A DNA stretch of 64,000 nucleotides from CAJBVG01 sp943372995 (GCA_943372995.1 CALSAQ010000003.1:389130-453129); one strand, 5' to 3'. Shown: positions 26,640 through 35,694, counted from the first letter of the stretch. Program-made: numbers and translations. The notes: generated by a model from the sequence alone, not told the origin.

Positions 26640-28417
26640 TGATTAAAATAAAAACATTCTATACATACTTACTTAAAACTGCGGCAGTACTCGCTTTGTG
26701 TTTACTAGTACTTACAAATTTTGCATTTAATTATTCTTACCCTAAAATAAATGATATAGCAGATAGAGAATATCCTCAAAACTTCTTTCGTTCGCCTATT
26801 GACATAAAGATTTTTTTAGCGGGTACTTTTGGAGAATTAAGACCCAATCACTTTCATTCGGGTATAGATATTCGTACCAATTCTATGGAAGGTCTTCCTA
26901 TTTATGCTGTTGGCGAGGGATATATTTCCAGAATAAGAGTTCAAGCTAGTGGCTTTGGTAATGCATTATACATTACTCATCCCAACGGATTAGTAAGTGT
27001 ATATGCACATCTACAAAAATACAATTCACCTTTCGATGCTGAACTAAAAAAGATTCAAAAAGAACTTAAATCATTTGAAGTAGATTCTCTTTTAGCTCCA
27101 GATATTTTACCCGTTAAGAAAGGTCAAGTGATAGCATTTGGTGGAAATTCCGGAGCTTCTCAAGGGCCTCACTTACACTTTGAAATTAGAGATGCCATCA
27201 CCGAAGAACCTATCAATCCTTTGTTATGCGGCTTTGAAGTACCAGATGATGTAGATCCTATTATACAGGCTATCAATATTTATCCATTAGATGAGAACAG
27301 CTCTGTTAACGGACAAAAAATTAAACAACGTTATGTTACCAATGGACCACGCCCAACATACACAATCAATAATGGAAACATTATTAATGCCTGGGGCACT
27401 CTGGGAATTGGGATAGAAACCATCGATTTGCAAAGTAATTCAAGTAATCAGAATGGTGTGTACTCTGTTGAACTTAAATTAAATGGCGAAAGAATTTTCT
27501 TTTCTAAAATGGAACGCTTTTATTTTAAAGATACCCGCGCAATAAATTCACATTGCGACTTTAAAGAAAAAAATAATGTAGGCAGATGGATACAAAAAAG
27601 TTTTGTCGATCCTGGGAATCAACTCACCATCTATAAAGACTTAAATAATAGAGGTCGAATAAATCTAGAGCCTGGCGACATTTACAATATGGAATATGTA
27701 GTTAAAGATGTAAAAGGGAATACCTCTACTGCAAAGTTTACTATTAATTGTGTAGATCAAAATCCTTTTAATCTGGTATTCAAAAACAATAGAAATACAT
27801 CTGATGTATGGTCTTATGCCGATAATAATAAACTAGAATTAGGCAATATGATTGCCACCTTTCCACCCTATACATTTTATGATAGTTTAATCTTGTATAA
27901 ATCTTCCGCTCCTAGAGGTGCTAATGCGTATTCATCAAGTTATACACTAGGGCATAAAGATATTCCTGTACATGGTTTTTTTGATGTTTGGATTAAACCA
28001 GAAAAAAAGCTTACCGCTTATCAACTATCCAAAGCACTAGTGGTTCAGGCTGGAAGAGGTTCTGCAGGTGGATTCTACCAAGATGGATATATAAAGGGAA
28101 AAGCAAAAGCTCTTGGTACTTTTTACCTAGGAGCCGATTCTATACCTCCTAGCATTAAACCTGTAAATATTTCTAACGGTAGAAATCTATCGAAGGCTTC
28201 TAAAATCTTAGTTAAGATTGGCGATAACTTATCAGGGATAAAATCATATAATGCATACATCGACGACGAATGGGTGATTATGGGATACGATCAGAAATAC
28301 GCTTTACTATCACATCAATTTGAAGATACTCTTAGCAAAGGCAAACATGTTTTCCGATTAGTTGTTACCGATATGAAAGATAATAAAAGTCAGTATTTAG
28401 CGACTTTCATCAAATAA
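26639..28417 (+). CDS. M23-family (LytM-like) peptidase, exported
   Basis: This 592-residue protein has an N-terminal hydrophobic segment (about 10-30) that serves as signal or anchor. The M23 domain lies at about 60-215: HFHSGIDI supplies the first Zn ligands and GPHLHFEIRD supplies the HxH motif, so all catalytic residues are present. The remaining 370 residues are beta-rich and resemble the C-terminal part of large Bacteroidota M23 proteins. It probably cuts or binds peptidoglycan peptides in the periplasm. Translation is coupled to the FAH gene upstream, and bcp follows after one base. Confidence 0.9.
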   Translation: MIKIKTFYTYLLKTAAVLALCLLVLTNFAFNYSYPKINDIADREYPQNFFRSPIDIKIFLAGTFGELRPNHFHSGIDIRTNSMEGLPIYAVGEGYISRIRVQASGFGNALYITHPNGLVSVYAHLQKYNSPFDAELKKIQKELKSFEVDSLLAPDILPVKKGQVIAFGGNSGASQGPHLHFEIRDAITEEPINPLLCGFEVPDDVDPIIQAINIYPLDENSSVNGQKIKQRYVTNGPRPTYTINNGNIINAWGTLGIGIETIDLQSNSSNQNGVYSVELKLNGERIFFSKMERFYFKDTRAINSHCDFKEKNNVGRWIQKSFVDPGNQLTIYKDLNNRGRINLEPGDIYNMEYVVKDVKGNTSTAKFTINCVDQNPFNLVFKNNRNTSDVWSYADNNKLELGNMIATFPPYTFYDSLILYKSSAPRGANAYSSSYTLGHKDIPVHGFFDVWIKPEKKLTAYQLSKALVVQAGRGSAGGFYQDGYIKGKAKALGTFYLGADSIPPSIKPVNISNGRNLSKASKILVKIGDNLSGIKSYNAYIDDEWVIMGYDQKYALLSHQFEDTLSKGKHVFRLVVTDMKDNKSQYLATFIK

Positions 28418-28418
28418 T

Positions 28419-28880
28419 ATGGCAGAACTAAAAGTGGGAAGCAAGGCCCCTGTATTTAAAGCAAAAGATCAATCGGGAAAGCTCGTTTCATTAAGCGATT
28501 ATAAAGGCAAGAAATTGATTTTGTTTTTTTATCCTAAAGACAATACACCTACATGCACTATAGAAGCATGTAATTTAAGAGATAACTACTCCCTATTAAA
28601 AAAGAATGGATTCGAATTACTAGGAGTAAGTATCGACACCGAAAAATCTCATCAGAAATTTATTAAAAAGTTTGATTTACCTTTTCCTCTTTTATCGGAT
28701 GTTGACCAAAAAATAGTTAATGATTATGGGTTATGGGTAGAAAAAATGTTATTCGGAAGAAAATACATGGGTACTGCCCGCACTACTTTTATTATCGACG
28801 AAAAAGGTAAAATAGCTCATATCATCGACAAGGTAGAATCAAAAGATCATGCGGGACAACTACTAAAATTAATGAAGTAA
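28419..28880 (+). CDS. bcp: Thioredoxin-dependent peroxiredoxin, Bcp type
   Basis: This 153-residue cytoplasmic peroxiredoxin has the peroxidatic Cys46 in TPTCTIEAC and a second Cys at 51, the spacing of atypical two-Cys Bcp enzymes. FFYPKDNTPTCT is a clear Bcp signature. It reduces hydroperoxides using thioredoxin. Its 3' end overlaps the convergent SRPBCC gene by 12 bp. Confidence 0.94.
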   Translation: MAELKVGSKAPVFKAKDQSGKLVSLSDYKGKKLILFFYPKDNTPTCTIEACNLRDNYSLLKKNGFELLGVSIDTEKSHQKFIKKFDLPFPLLSDVDQKIVNDYGLWVEKMLFGRKYMGTARTTFIIDEKGKIAHIIDKVESKDHAGQLLKLMK

Positions 28881-29351
28881 TAACTTGTCTAATTTATTGA
28901 AGATACTTACTAAACCCGATTCCATTCCACTTTTAATCATGGCATCGCGCGTCTCTACAGAAAAACATACATCGTGAATAGTTACTTTTGTTCTTTCTGC
29001 TGATATTTCTTCAAACTTCATTTGTTCTAAAATAACATGCCCGCGTTCTGGTAACTCCATAAATTCTGCCGTATAAATTATACGTTCTGGCGCAGTAAGC
29101 TCATGTATCACACCTGCAAAAGTACAGAGTACCTGACCTTCTTGCGTTTTATTAATCCAACTATACGACCCGCCTGTTCGATAATCATGATGATTGAATT
29201 CCATGATGTAATCATTAGGTGCAAAGAATTTTACCATGATTTCAGGATCTGTAAATGCACGAAATACTTTATCTCTACTCGCATCAAACTCTCTAATAAC
29301 GAAAAGTTCTTGCTTGCCTTCTTCGGCAATAACTGTTGTTTTATTTTCCAT
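28869..29351 (-). CDS. SRPBCC (AHSA1-like) domain protein
   Basis: This 160-residue single-domain protein has the START-like helix-grip fold of the AHSA1 group: FVIREFDASRDKVFRAFTDPE at the start, GSYSWI in the middle and a long C-terminal helix. It follows an ArsR-family gene, the usual pairing for these proteins. The ligand is unknown. Confidence 0.88.
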   Translation of the reverse strand: MENKTTVIAEEGKQELFVIREFDASRDKVFRAFTDPEIMVKFFAPNDYIMEFNHHDYRTGGSYSWINKTQEGQVLCTFAGVIHELTAPERIIYTAEFMELPERGHVILEQMKFEEISAERTKVTIHDVCFSVETRDAMIKSGMESGLVSIFNKLDKLLLH

Positions 29352-29373
29352 TTCTGATTTGGTTAATTTCTTA

Positions 29374-29688
29374 CTATTTCATTTCTTTCAATATCTTATC
29401 CAATTTGTTAAAGCGTTTTTCCCATAATTCTTGGAAGGGTTTTAACCAATCAGCAACTTCTTTCATCTTCTTAGGATTTATTTGATAAAAAATCTCTCTT
29501 CCAACCTGCTCTTGCTTTAAAAGTTGGCATTCATTAAGAATTTGAATGTGTTTTGAAATGGTTTGTCTCGTCGAATCAAAATTCTCCGCAATTGCTCCGG
29601 GAGTCATGGCTTGAACCGCCAACAACGTTAAGATAGCTCTTCGTGTAGGGTCGGCTATTGCTTGAAATACATCTCTTCTAATTTCCAT
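29374..29688 (-). CDS. ArsR-family transcriptional repressor
   Basis: This 104-residue winged-helix protein has DPTRRAILTLLAVQ followed by the helix-turn-helix AENFDSTRQTISKHIQIL. No metal-binding Cys pair is present, so it is of the non-metal group that is linked to SRPBCC genes. It heads a two-gene operon. Two similar palindromes around its promoter (29693-29708, 29718-29733) suggest autorepression. Confidence 0.9.
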   Translation of the reverse strand: MEIRRDVFQAIADPTRRAILTLLAVQAMTPGAIAENFDSTRQTISKHIQILNECQLLKQEQVGREIFYQINPKKMKEVADWLKPFQELWEKRFNKLDKILKEMK

Positions 29689-29692
29689 ATGT

Positions 29693-29708
29693 GCAGCTAT
29701 ATGACTGC
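29693..29708. promoter_or_regulatory. ArsR operator, imperfect site (predicted)
   Basis: GCAGCTATATGACTGC is an imperfect inverted repeat related to the perfect one at 29718. It overlaps the expected transcription start, 5 bases before the ArsR start codon. Confidence 0.55.
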
Positions 29709-29715
29709 AAATATA
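29708..29715 (-). promoter_or_regulatory. Predicted -7 element of the ArsR/SRPBCC operon
   Basis: The minus strand reads TATATTTG, a full TAnnTTTG match, placed exactly between the two operator-like palindromes. The predicted leader is about 16 bases. Confidence 0.6.
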
Positions 29716-29717
29716 AT

Positions 29718-29733
29718 GCAGTTATTTAACTGC
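29718..29733. promoter_or_regulatory. ArsR operator, perfect site (predicted)
   Basis: GCAGTTA-TT-TAACTGC has perfect 7-bp arms. Its centre is 25 bp from that of the weaker site at 29693, and the -7 box lies between them, an arrangement suited to blocking RNA polymerase. Confidence 0.6.
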
Positions 29734-29757
29734 GCAAAATATTTTTAAAAAAAATTA

Positions 29758-30240
29758 TTAAGGGGTATCTCTTCCTACAAATCTGCCTTTACCTAATAGA
29801 AAGTTTATTGCCCTAATAATATTCTTTTGAAGTGTTTCTTCTGTTTTTAGATTGGCAAGATACCTTGTGATCTCATTTTTTTTAGATTCAGATAAACTCT
29901 CAAATTTCGTTTTTGCGTCTGGATTTGCTTTAAGAGCCTCTAGAAATTGAGACGGGGCTTTTACCTTCCTGCTTTCTGGGTCGAACACTATAGTGAGTTC
30001 TATAATTTCACCAATGCGTTTAGGAGAGTTTTTGAGCATAGTGGTGTTTACATACAATCGCCAATCGCCACTATATCTTACTAAAGTTTGTTTATATGCA
30101 TTGCCATTAATAATGCCTTTTATGGGAATATGTCCTTTATTTTTACCTGCTTGTTGGAAAACTTCAAGCAAAATCTTTTCAGGAACAAATACAAAGGGGT
30201 TTATACCGATAATTTTTAGTTCTGCCTTGAAGGAATGCAT
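29758..30240 (-). CDS. YdeI/OmpD-associated-like protein (DUF1905 plus OmdA)
   Basis: The product has 160 residues from ATG at 30240. The N-terminal DUF1905 domain (about 1-90) has FVFVPEKILLEVF and GWRL-like RYSGDWRLYV. The C-terminal OmdA helix pair (about 100-160) has APSQFLEALKANPDAKTKFESLSE and ends GRFVGRDTP. Family members occur widely in Bacteroidota, some noted as bacteriocin protection proteins, with no settled function. A hairpin lies in its presumed leader. Confidence 0.82.
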   Translation of the reverse strand: MHSFKAELKIIGINPFVFVPEKILLEVFQQAGKNKGHIPIKGIINGNAYKQTLVRYSGDWRLYVNTTMLKNSPKRIGEIIELTIVFDPESRKVKAPSQFLEALKANPDAKTKFESLSESKKNEITRYLANLKTEETLQKNIIRAINFLLGKGRFVGRDTP

Positions 30241-30257
30241 AAGTTGAAAATAATATG

Positions 30258-30293
30258 CTAATAAAAACAAAAGCTTCGATTTCTCGAAGCTTT
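30258..30293 (-). terminator. Terminator-like hairpin in the presumed leader of the YdeI-like gene
   Basis: AAAGCTTCGA (30270-30279) pairs with TCGAAGCTTT (30284-30293), loop TTTC. Read on the minus strand it is followed by a T-rich stretch (to 30258), as in an intrinsic terminator. No minus-strand gene lies to the right, so it may be a leader attenuator for the YdeI-like gene or a chance hairpin. Confidence 0.4.
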
Positions 30294-30436
30294 CGTACCT
30301 AACTAAACTAAATTAAATTACCTTTTTGATGTTTAACGGGTGATATTAAGAAATGTTACACTAATTGTAAAATTAAATACGGATTGCATGCAAACTGAGC
30401 CTAAACAGGAAATTTCTAATCGAAAAATTCGATAAA

Positions 30437-31312
30437 ATGAGTACTTTTGAACCAAAATATAGCCTTTTTATGTCGTCAGTAGCAGAATTAGAAAAAATTG
30501 CCTCTCAAGTGCGTAGAGATATTGTTCGTATGGTACATGCCTGTCAATCGGGTCACCCAGGTGGTTCATTAGGATGTGCTGATTTTCTCACCGCTTTGTA
30601 TTTTGAAGTAATGAATCATAATAAAGACTTCAAAATGGATGGTAAAAATGAAGATTTATTCTTTTTATCAAACGGACATATTTCTCCTGTATGGTATTCT
30701 GTATTAGCGCGTAGTGGTTATTTCCCAGTTGCAGAACTAGCGACTTTCAGAAAAATCGACACTCGCTTACAAGGTCACCCTACTACTGCTGAACATCTTC
30801 CTGGTGTGCGAGTAGCATCTGGATCTTTAGGCCAAGGCTTATCAGTAGCCCTAGGTGCTGCTCAAGTTAAAAAACTTAACCACGACGCTTCAATCGTATA
30901 TACCCTTCATGGTGATGGAGAATTACAAGAAGGTCAGATTTGGGAAGCGGCAATGTATGCAGCTCATCATAAAATAGATAATATAATTTCAACGATAGAC
31001 CTTAACGGTCAGCAAATAGACGGATCTACCGAAAAAGTAATGTCGCTTGGCGATATTAAATCGAAATGGTTAGCGTTTGGATGGGATGTACTCGAAATGG
31101 ATGGAAACAACATGCAAGAAGTGATAGATACCTTATCAAAAGCAAAATCTCATACCGGAAAAGGCAAACCTGTTTTAATTTTAATGAAAACAGAAATGGG
31201 TGCCGGAGTAGATTTTATGATGGGTTCTCATAAATGGCATGGTGTAGCTCCTAACAACGAGCAACTCGCTTCAGCATTAGCACAATTAGAAGAAACTTTA
31301 TCCGATTATTAA
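30437..31312 (+). CDS. Transketolase, N-terminal (pyrophosphate-binding) subunit
   Basis: This 291-residue protein is the first half of a split transketolase. It has CQSGHPGGSLGCADFLTALY near the start and the thiamine-diphosphate motif beginning GDGELQEGQIWEA (near 158) and ending in the Asn of DLNGQQ. Length fits split transketolase N-subunits. The C-terminal subunit is not adjacent: it lies 2.8 kb downstream beyond two VWA-domain genes on the same strand. Confidence 0.93.
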   Translation: MSTFEPKYSLFMSSVAELEKIASQVRRDIVRMVHACQSGHPGGSLGCADFLTALYFEVMNHNKDFKMDGKNEDLFFLSNGHISPVWYSVLARSGYFPVAELATFRKIDTRLQGHPTTAEHLPGVRVASGSLGQGLSVALGAAQVKKLNHDASIVYTLHGDGELQEGQIWEAAMYAAHHKIDNIISTIDLNGQQIDGSTEKVMSLGDIKSKWLAFGWDVLEMDGNNMQEVIDTLSKAKSHTGKGKPVLILMKTEMGAGVDFMMGSHKWHGVAPNNEQLASALAQLEETLSDY

Positions 31313-31323
31313 TCGAACATATT

Positions 31324-32715
31324 TTGCTGCGAAAGAAATTCACTTTTACATCGGCCATTTTTTTTATTGTTGTATTGATATTATCAATGCAGCCCTTTGC
31401 GCATGCGCAAATGAAAAGTGCGGTTAAACCTACTCGTGTGCTCTTTATATTAGATGCCTCTGGGAGTATGGCTGGTAAATGGAAGGAAAGCACAAAAATG
31501 GAAATGGCTAAAAAAATTATCACTCATTTAGCCGATAGTTTAAGCAGAGAAAATATACAATTTGCAGTTAGAGTTTTTGGACATCAAAAAGATAAAAGCT
31601 TTGAAGATTGCAAGGACACTAAATTAGAACTGCCTTTTAATCCAAGCAACTCTTCTCTTTTACCTAAAACCCTAGATAGAATTCAAGCAAAAGGATACTC
31701 TCCTATTGCCTTATCTCTAGAAGCAGCTATCAACGATTTCCCTCTTACTAAAACTGAGCAACGCCCTATAATTATTTTAATTTCCGATGGCTTTGAAAAT
31801 TGTACAGGCGAGCCATGTATTGCGAGTTCCAAACTACAAGCTGCAGGAATATATCTTCGACCTTATATTGTTGGACTAGGATTAACACCCGAGCAGAAAA
31901 AACAATTTGAATGTGTTGGACAGATTTTCGACATTCAAGAGAGTGATGATTTAAACCAAGGACAGATTGCGAGTGTTGTGATTACTTCTATGCTAAACCC
32001 CACTAGCTTACAAGTAAACTTATTAAACGTAAACGAAAAACCAACGGAAACGAATGTGGGTATGAGTTTTTTCAACCAGAGCAATGCTTCATTAAAATAC
32101 AATTTCTATCATACCTTAAATGCATTTAATCAGCCCGACACATTATTTATCGACCCAAGCATTAGGTATAACATAAAAGTACATACACACCCATCAAAAA
32201 TATTAAAAGATGTTGAGCTTGTTCAAGGTAAACATACTGTTAAGGCATTAGAAACTCCACAAGGTTCACTAAAGCTAAGCATGACAGGAAACACCAAAGC
32301 AAAGAACATAAAATGCATCATCAAACAAAATGGTCAGATTATTAATGTGCAGGATTTAAACACTACCATCTCCTATTTAATTGGGACTTACGACATTGAT
32401 ATTTTAACCACTCCAATGATTAGCATGGAGCAAATTGATATTTTACAATCGCAAACAAAAACCATAAATGTAACCAACCCTGGTATGTTACAAGTGAACA
32501 AGGCCGCAGGTTATTTATACATTTACAAAAAGAGTGCTACCAATAAATTAGAAAGAATATATACCATTGATGCAAACACCAACAAAGAAACGGTTTCGCT
32601 TCAACCAGGTCATTACGAATTAATTTTTAGGGCAAAAGCAAGTACAACTAGTAAGTCGAGCGTTAGTAAAAAAGTAACTATCGTTTCGGGTGTGTCAACT
32701 AGTATTAATTTTTAA
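31324..32715 (+). CDS. Exported von Willebrand factor A domain protein, paralogue 1
   Basis: The product is about 463 residues. The signal peptide (ending QPFAHAQ) has no ATG before it; TTG at 31324 is the best start. The VWA domain (about 37-220) has a complete MIDAS opening LDASGSM, with Ser and Asp further on in ILISDGFENC, so it should bind a divalent metal and a protein ligand. The last 240 residues are beta-rich and resemble carboxypeptidase-regulatory-like modules. It is a tandem paralogue of the next gene, sharing DCKDTKLE and VGLGLTPE. There is no T9SS tail; a periplasmic role is likely. Function is not recognised. Confidence 0.82.
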   Translation: MLRKKFTFTSAIFFIVVLILSMQPFAHAQMKSAVKPTRVLFILDASGSMAGKWKESTKMEMAKKIITHLADSLSRENIQFAVRVFGHQKDKSFEDCKDTKLELPFNPSNSSLLPKTLDRIQAKGYSPIALSLEAAINDFPLTKTEQRPIIILISDGFENCTGEPCIASSKLQAAGIYLRPYIVGLGLTPEQKKQFECVGQIFDIQESDDLNQGQIASVVITSMLNPTSLQVNLLNVNEKPTETNVGMSFFNQSNASLKYNFYHTLNAFNQPDTLFIDPSIRYNIKVHTHPSKILKDVELVQGKHTVKALETPQGSLKLSMTGNTKAKNIKCIIKQNGQIINVQDLNTTISYLIGTYDIDILTTPMISMEQIDILQSQTKTINVTNPGMLQVNKAAGYLYIYKKSATNKLERIYTIDANTNKETVSLQPGHYELIFRAKASTTSKSSVSKKVTIVSGVSTSINF

Positions 32716-32716
32716 C

Positions 32717-34090
32717 ATGAAAAGAATAATTGTTATCCCACTGCTCCTGTTTTGTTCTGTGCTATTTGCACAAGGACCAACAAAGCCTGTAGTAAAAACA
32801 AGGATACTATTTGTGTTAGATGCTTCTGGTAGTATGACTAATCCATGGGGAGCAAGTAATCGATTTCGTGCTTCAAAAACTATTATATCGAGCATGTTAG
32901 ACTCTTTACAAAAAGTGCCGAATCTAGAAATAGGCTTGCGTGTTTTTGGAAGTTTATCGCCATTAAATGCAAACGATTGTAAAGACACTAAATTAGAAGC
33001 ACCGATTAGAGCAAATAATTCTGGTAACATTAAAAACAAATTAAACGCATTAAGTGCAAAAGGAATTACACCAATAGCATACACCTTAGAGCAATGTGCA
33101 AACGACTTTATTTACAGTGGAGAGAACTACAGAAACATTGTTGTTCTTATTACCGATGGTATTGAATCTTGTAAAGGAAATGCTTGCGAGGTTTCTAAAA
33201 AACTACAGAGTAAAGGAATATTTTTACAACCTTTTATTATTGGATTAGGGTTAACCCCTGAAGCCGCAGAAACATTTGAATGTGTGGGTAGATATGATGA
33301 TGCACAAGATGAGATAGGATTTAAACGTTCTTTAAAAAGTGTGATGAACACCATTTTAAACAGTAGCACTTCACAAATAAATCTACTTGATGAAAATGGT
33401 AAGCCAACGGAGTCGAATGTACCTATTAGCATTTACGACCAAAGTGCGGAGTTACTTCGTTATCATTTTATTCATACCTTAAACTCAAGAGGGAATCCGG
33501 ATACACTACAATTAGATCCTGTAAATAAATACAACCTGATTGTACACACCATTCCTCCTATCTATAAAAATGATGTGGTTGTTCTTCCTAACCAACATAG
33601 TATTATCAATATCCCTGCTGCGCAAGGAGAACTGATTATTCAAACAGAAGGACTAAGTACCTACAAAGATTTATCAACCATCATCAAACAAAACAATAAG
33701 GATGAAATTATCGATCGTTTAGATATTAATCAGAAGAGAAAATACTTAGTTGGTACTTATGATGTTGAAATTCTTACGCTACCACGAATTAGCATTTCTA
33801 ATCTAAAAATTAAACAAAGCGAAACTACCACCATAAAAATCCCTGCCCCTGGTTTACTCACCATATTAAATACAAATGCAGTACCTATTTTTGGCAGTAT
33901 TTATATCGAAAGAGGTCAAGATTTGGAATGGGTTTGCGATATAAATGGTAATTCGGTTACAGAAACGATTACCCTACAACCAGGAACCTTTCATATTATT
34001 TATAAAAATAAAGGCTCAAAAAAGACCATGAGCACAAGAACGGAGCGATTCCAAATTAGTTCGGGAAGTTCATATTCAATACGCTTTTAA
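32717..34090 (+). CDS. Exported von Willebrand factor A domain protein, paralogue 2
   Basis: The product has 457 residues from ATG at 32717, one base after the previous stop. Signal peptide ending LFAQG, VWA domain (about 25-210) with MIDAS LDASGSM and VLITDGIESC, then a beta-rich C-terminal half. The Cys pattern of the VWA domain (DCKDTKLE, ESCKGNACE, FECVG) is shared with the upstream paralogue and suggests disulfides, which fits an exported protein. Both paralogues lie between the transketolase halves in the same direction. Confidence 0.83.
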   Translation: MKRIIVIPLLLFCSVLFAQGPTKPVVKTRILFVLDASGSMTNPWGASNRFRASKTIISSMLDSLQKVPNLEIGLRVFGSLSPLNANDCKDTKLEAPIRANNSGNIKNKLNALSAKGITPIAYTLEQCANDFIYSGENYRNIVVLITDGIESCKGNACEVSKKLQSKGIFLQPFIIGLGLTPEAAETFECVGRYDDAQDEIGFKRSLKSVMNTILNSSTSQINLLDENGKPTESNVPISIYDQSAELLRYHFIHTLNSRGNPDTLQLDPVNKYNLIVHTIPPIYKNDVVVLPNQHSIINIPAAQGELIIQTEGLSTYKDLSTIIKQNNKDEIIDRLDINQKRKYLVGTYDVEILTLPRISISNLKIKQSETTTIKIPAPGLLTILNTNAVPIFGSIYIERGQDLEWVCDINGNSVTETITLQPGTFHIIYKNKGSKKTMSTRTERFQISSGSSYSIRF

Positions 34091-34106
34091 TTAATATTAG
34101 AACACT

Positions 34107-34114
34107 TATATTTG
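34107..34114 (+). promoter_or_regulatory. Predicted -7 element for the transketolase C-terminal subunit
   Basis: TATATTTG matches TAnnTTTG and lies 17 bases before the ATG, so the C-terminal subunit may have its own promoter despite the upstream genes. No -33 TTTG is evident. Confidence 0.5.
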
Positions 34115-34131
34115 CACAAAATAACCCTAAA

Positions 34132-35085
34132 ATGAAACAATACACTTACACAGAAAAAAAAGATACTCGTTCGGGATTTGGAGCTGGATTAGCTGAGTTG
34201 GGAAATACCAATGCCGATGTTGTCGCATTATGTGCCGACTTAACAGGATCTTTAAAAATGGATGCATTTGCAAAAGATCATCCAGATCGTTTTTTTCAAG
34301 TAGGTATTGCAGAAGCAAACATGATTGGATTAGCGGCTGGTATGACCATTGGAGGGAAAATCCCTTTCACTGGAACTTTTGCTAATTTCTCAACAGGGCG
34401 TGTGTACGATCAAATTCGTCAATCGGTAGCCTACTCTCAAAAAAATGTTAAGATTTGTGCATCGCATGCTGGCTTAACTCTTGGAGAAGATGGTGCTACT
34501 CACCAAATATTAGAAGATATAGGTTTAATGAAAATGCTACCTAATATGGTAGTTATTAATCCTTGTGATTACAATCAGACTAAAGCAGCAACCATTGCTA
34601 TTGCAAAATACAACGGACCAGTTTACTTAAGATTCGGAAGACCAGCAGTACCTAATTTCACTCCCGCAGATCAAGTGTTTGAGATAGGTAAAGCCTTACA
34701 TCTAAACGAGGGTAAAGACGTAAGTATTTTTGCAACTGGCCATCTAGTTTGGAAAGCTATTGAAGCTGGGCAACAATTGGCAGAAATGGGAATTAGCGCA
34801 GAAATAATAAACATCCATACCATTAAACCTTTAGACGCTCAAGCCGTCCTAACATCAGTTCGCAAAACAAGGTGTGTAGTTACAGCAGAAGAACATCAAA
34901 AAAACGGAGGGTTAGGAGATAGTATCGCTCAATTATTAGGAGAACACTTTCCAGCTCCAATCGAAATGGTTGCCGTTAATGATAGTTTCGGAGAAAGTGG
35001 TACACCCGACGAACTCATGAAAAAATATGGGTTAGAAACCCCAAATATTATTGCTGCAGTTCAGAAAGTGATGAGTAGAAAATAA
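34132..35085 (+). CDS. Transketolase, C-terminal (pyrimidine-binding) subunit
   Basis: This 317-residue protein is the second half of the split transketolase. It has DLTGSLKMDAFAK, the conserved catalytic-type Glu in QVGIAEANMIGLAAG, and the C-terminal transketolase domain from about 190 with VVTAEEHQKNGGLGDS. With the subunit at 30437 it would interconvert pentose and hexose phosphates in the cytoplasm. Confidence 0.93.
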   Translation: MKQYTYTEKKDTRSGFGAGLAELGNTNADVVALCADLTGSLKMDAFAKDHPDRFFQVGIAEANMIGLAAGMTIGGKIPFTGTFANFSTGRVYDQIRQSVAYSQKNVKICASHAGLTLGEDGATHQILEDIGLMKMLPNMVVINPCDYNQTKAATIAIAKYNGPVYLRFGRPAVPNFTPADQVFEIGKALHLNEGKDVSIFATGHLVWKAIEAGQQLAEMGISAEIINIHTIKPLDAQAVLTSVRKTRCVVTAEEHQKNGGLGDSIAQLLGEHFPAPIEMVAVNDSFGESGTPDELMKKYGLETPNIIAAVQKVMSRK

Positions 35086-35112
35086 ATTCTGAATGCAGCG
35101 CAAATAAAGCGC

Positions 35113-35664
35113 ATGACGAATTACCCTTCCGACCAAGAAATCTTAAACGCTTTTCGCATCGAGAAATCGAAGGAACATGCCTTTTCATTACTAATAAAGA
35201 AATACGAACAAAAAGTATACGCTCAAATTCGGAGGCAAATTGCAAACCACGAGGATGCCGATGATGTAATGCAGGAGGTTTTTATTAAAGTTTGGAAAGG
35301 CTTACATCAATTCCGAGAAGACGCTCAATTATATACTTGGCTATTTCGTATTGTATACAATGAGTGCATTAATCATCATCGAAAAAACAAACAAAACATA
35401 CATGTACTAGTAGATGAAGCAGATGAAACTACATTTCTATCTCAGGTAAGCGACAATCCTATGTCTGGGGAACAAATACAACGAAAACTGCAATTAGCCA
35501 TAGACACATTACCTGAAAAGCAGAAAATAGTGTTTCATTTAAAGTATTACCAAGAACTAAAATATGAGGAAATCTCTGAAATGCTTGGAACTAGCGTAGG
35601 TGCATTAAAGGCCTCATTTCATATTGCTGTAAAGAAAATTGAAAATTATTTACTTGAGCATTAA
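35113..35664 (+). CDS. ECF-family RNA polymerase sigma factor
   Basis: This 183-residue sigma-70 family protein has region 2 (about 20-90: DADDVMQEVFIKVWKGL, YTWLFRIVYNECIN) and region 4 (about 125-180: LPEKQKIVFHLKYYQELKYEEISEMLG). It heads a three-gene operon with a membrane protein and a small exported helical protein. The membrane protein is the likely anti-sigma factor by position. Confidence 0.9.
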   Translation: MTNYPSDQEILNAFRIEKSKEHAFSLLIKKYEQKVYAQIRRQIANHEDADDVMQEVFIKVWKGLHQFREDAQLYTWLFRIVYNECINHHRKNKQNIHVLVDEADETTFLSQVSDNPMSGEQIQRKLQLAIDTLPEKQKIVFHLKYYQELKYEEISEMLGTSVGALKASFHIAVKKIENYLLEH

Positions 35665-35694
35665 ACTATTTACAACGAACGGTATCTTATAAAT

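Noticed and set aside
30355..30369. TTACA-N5-TGTAA palindrome as a fourth maltodextrin operator
   Set aside because: The half-sites are everted relative to TGTA-N5-TACA and the site precedes the transketolase gene.
31324..34090. VWA pair as a ternary phage-defence or toxin module
   Set aside because: Both proteins are exported and no kinase, phosphatase or nuclease partner is next to them.
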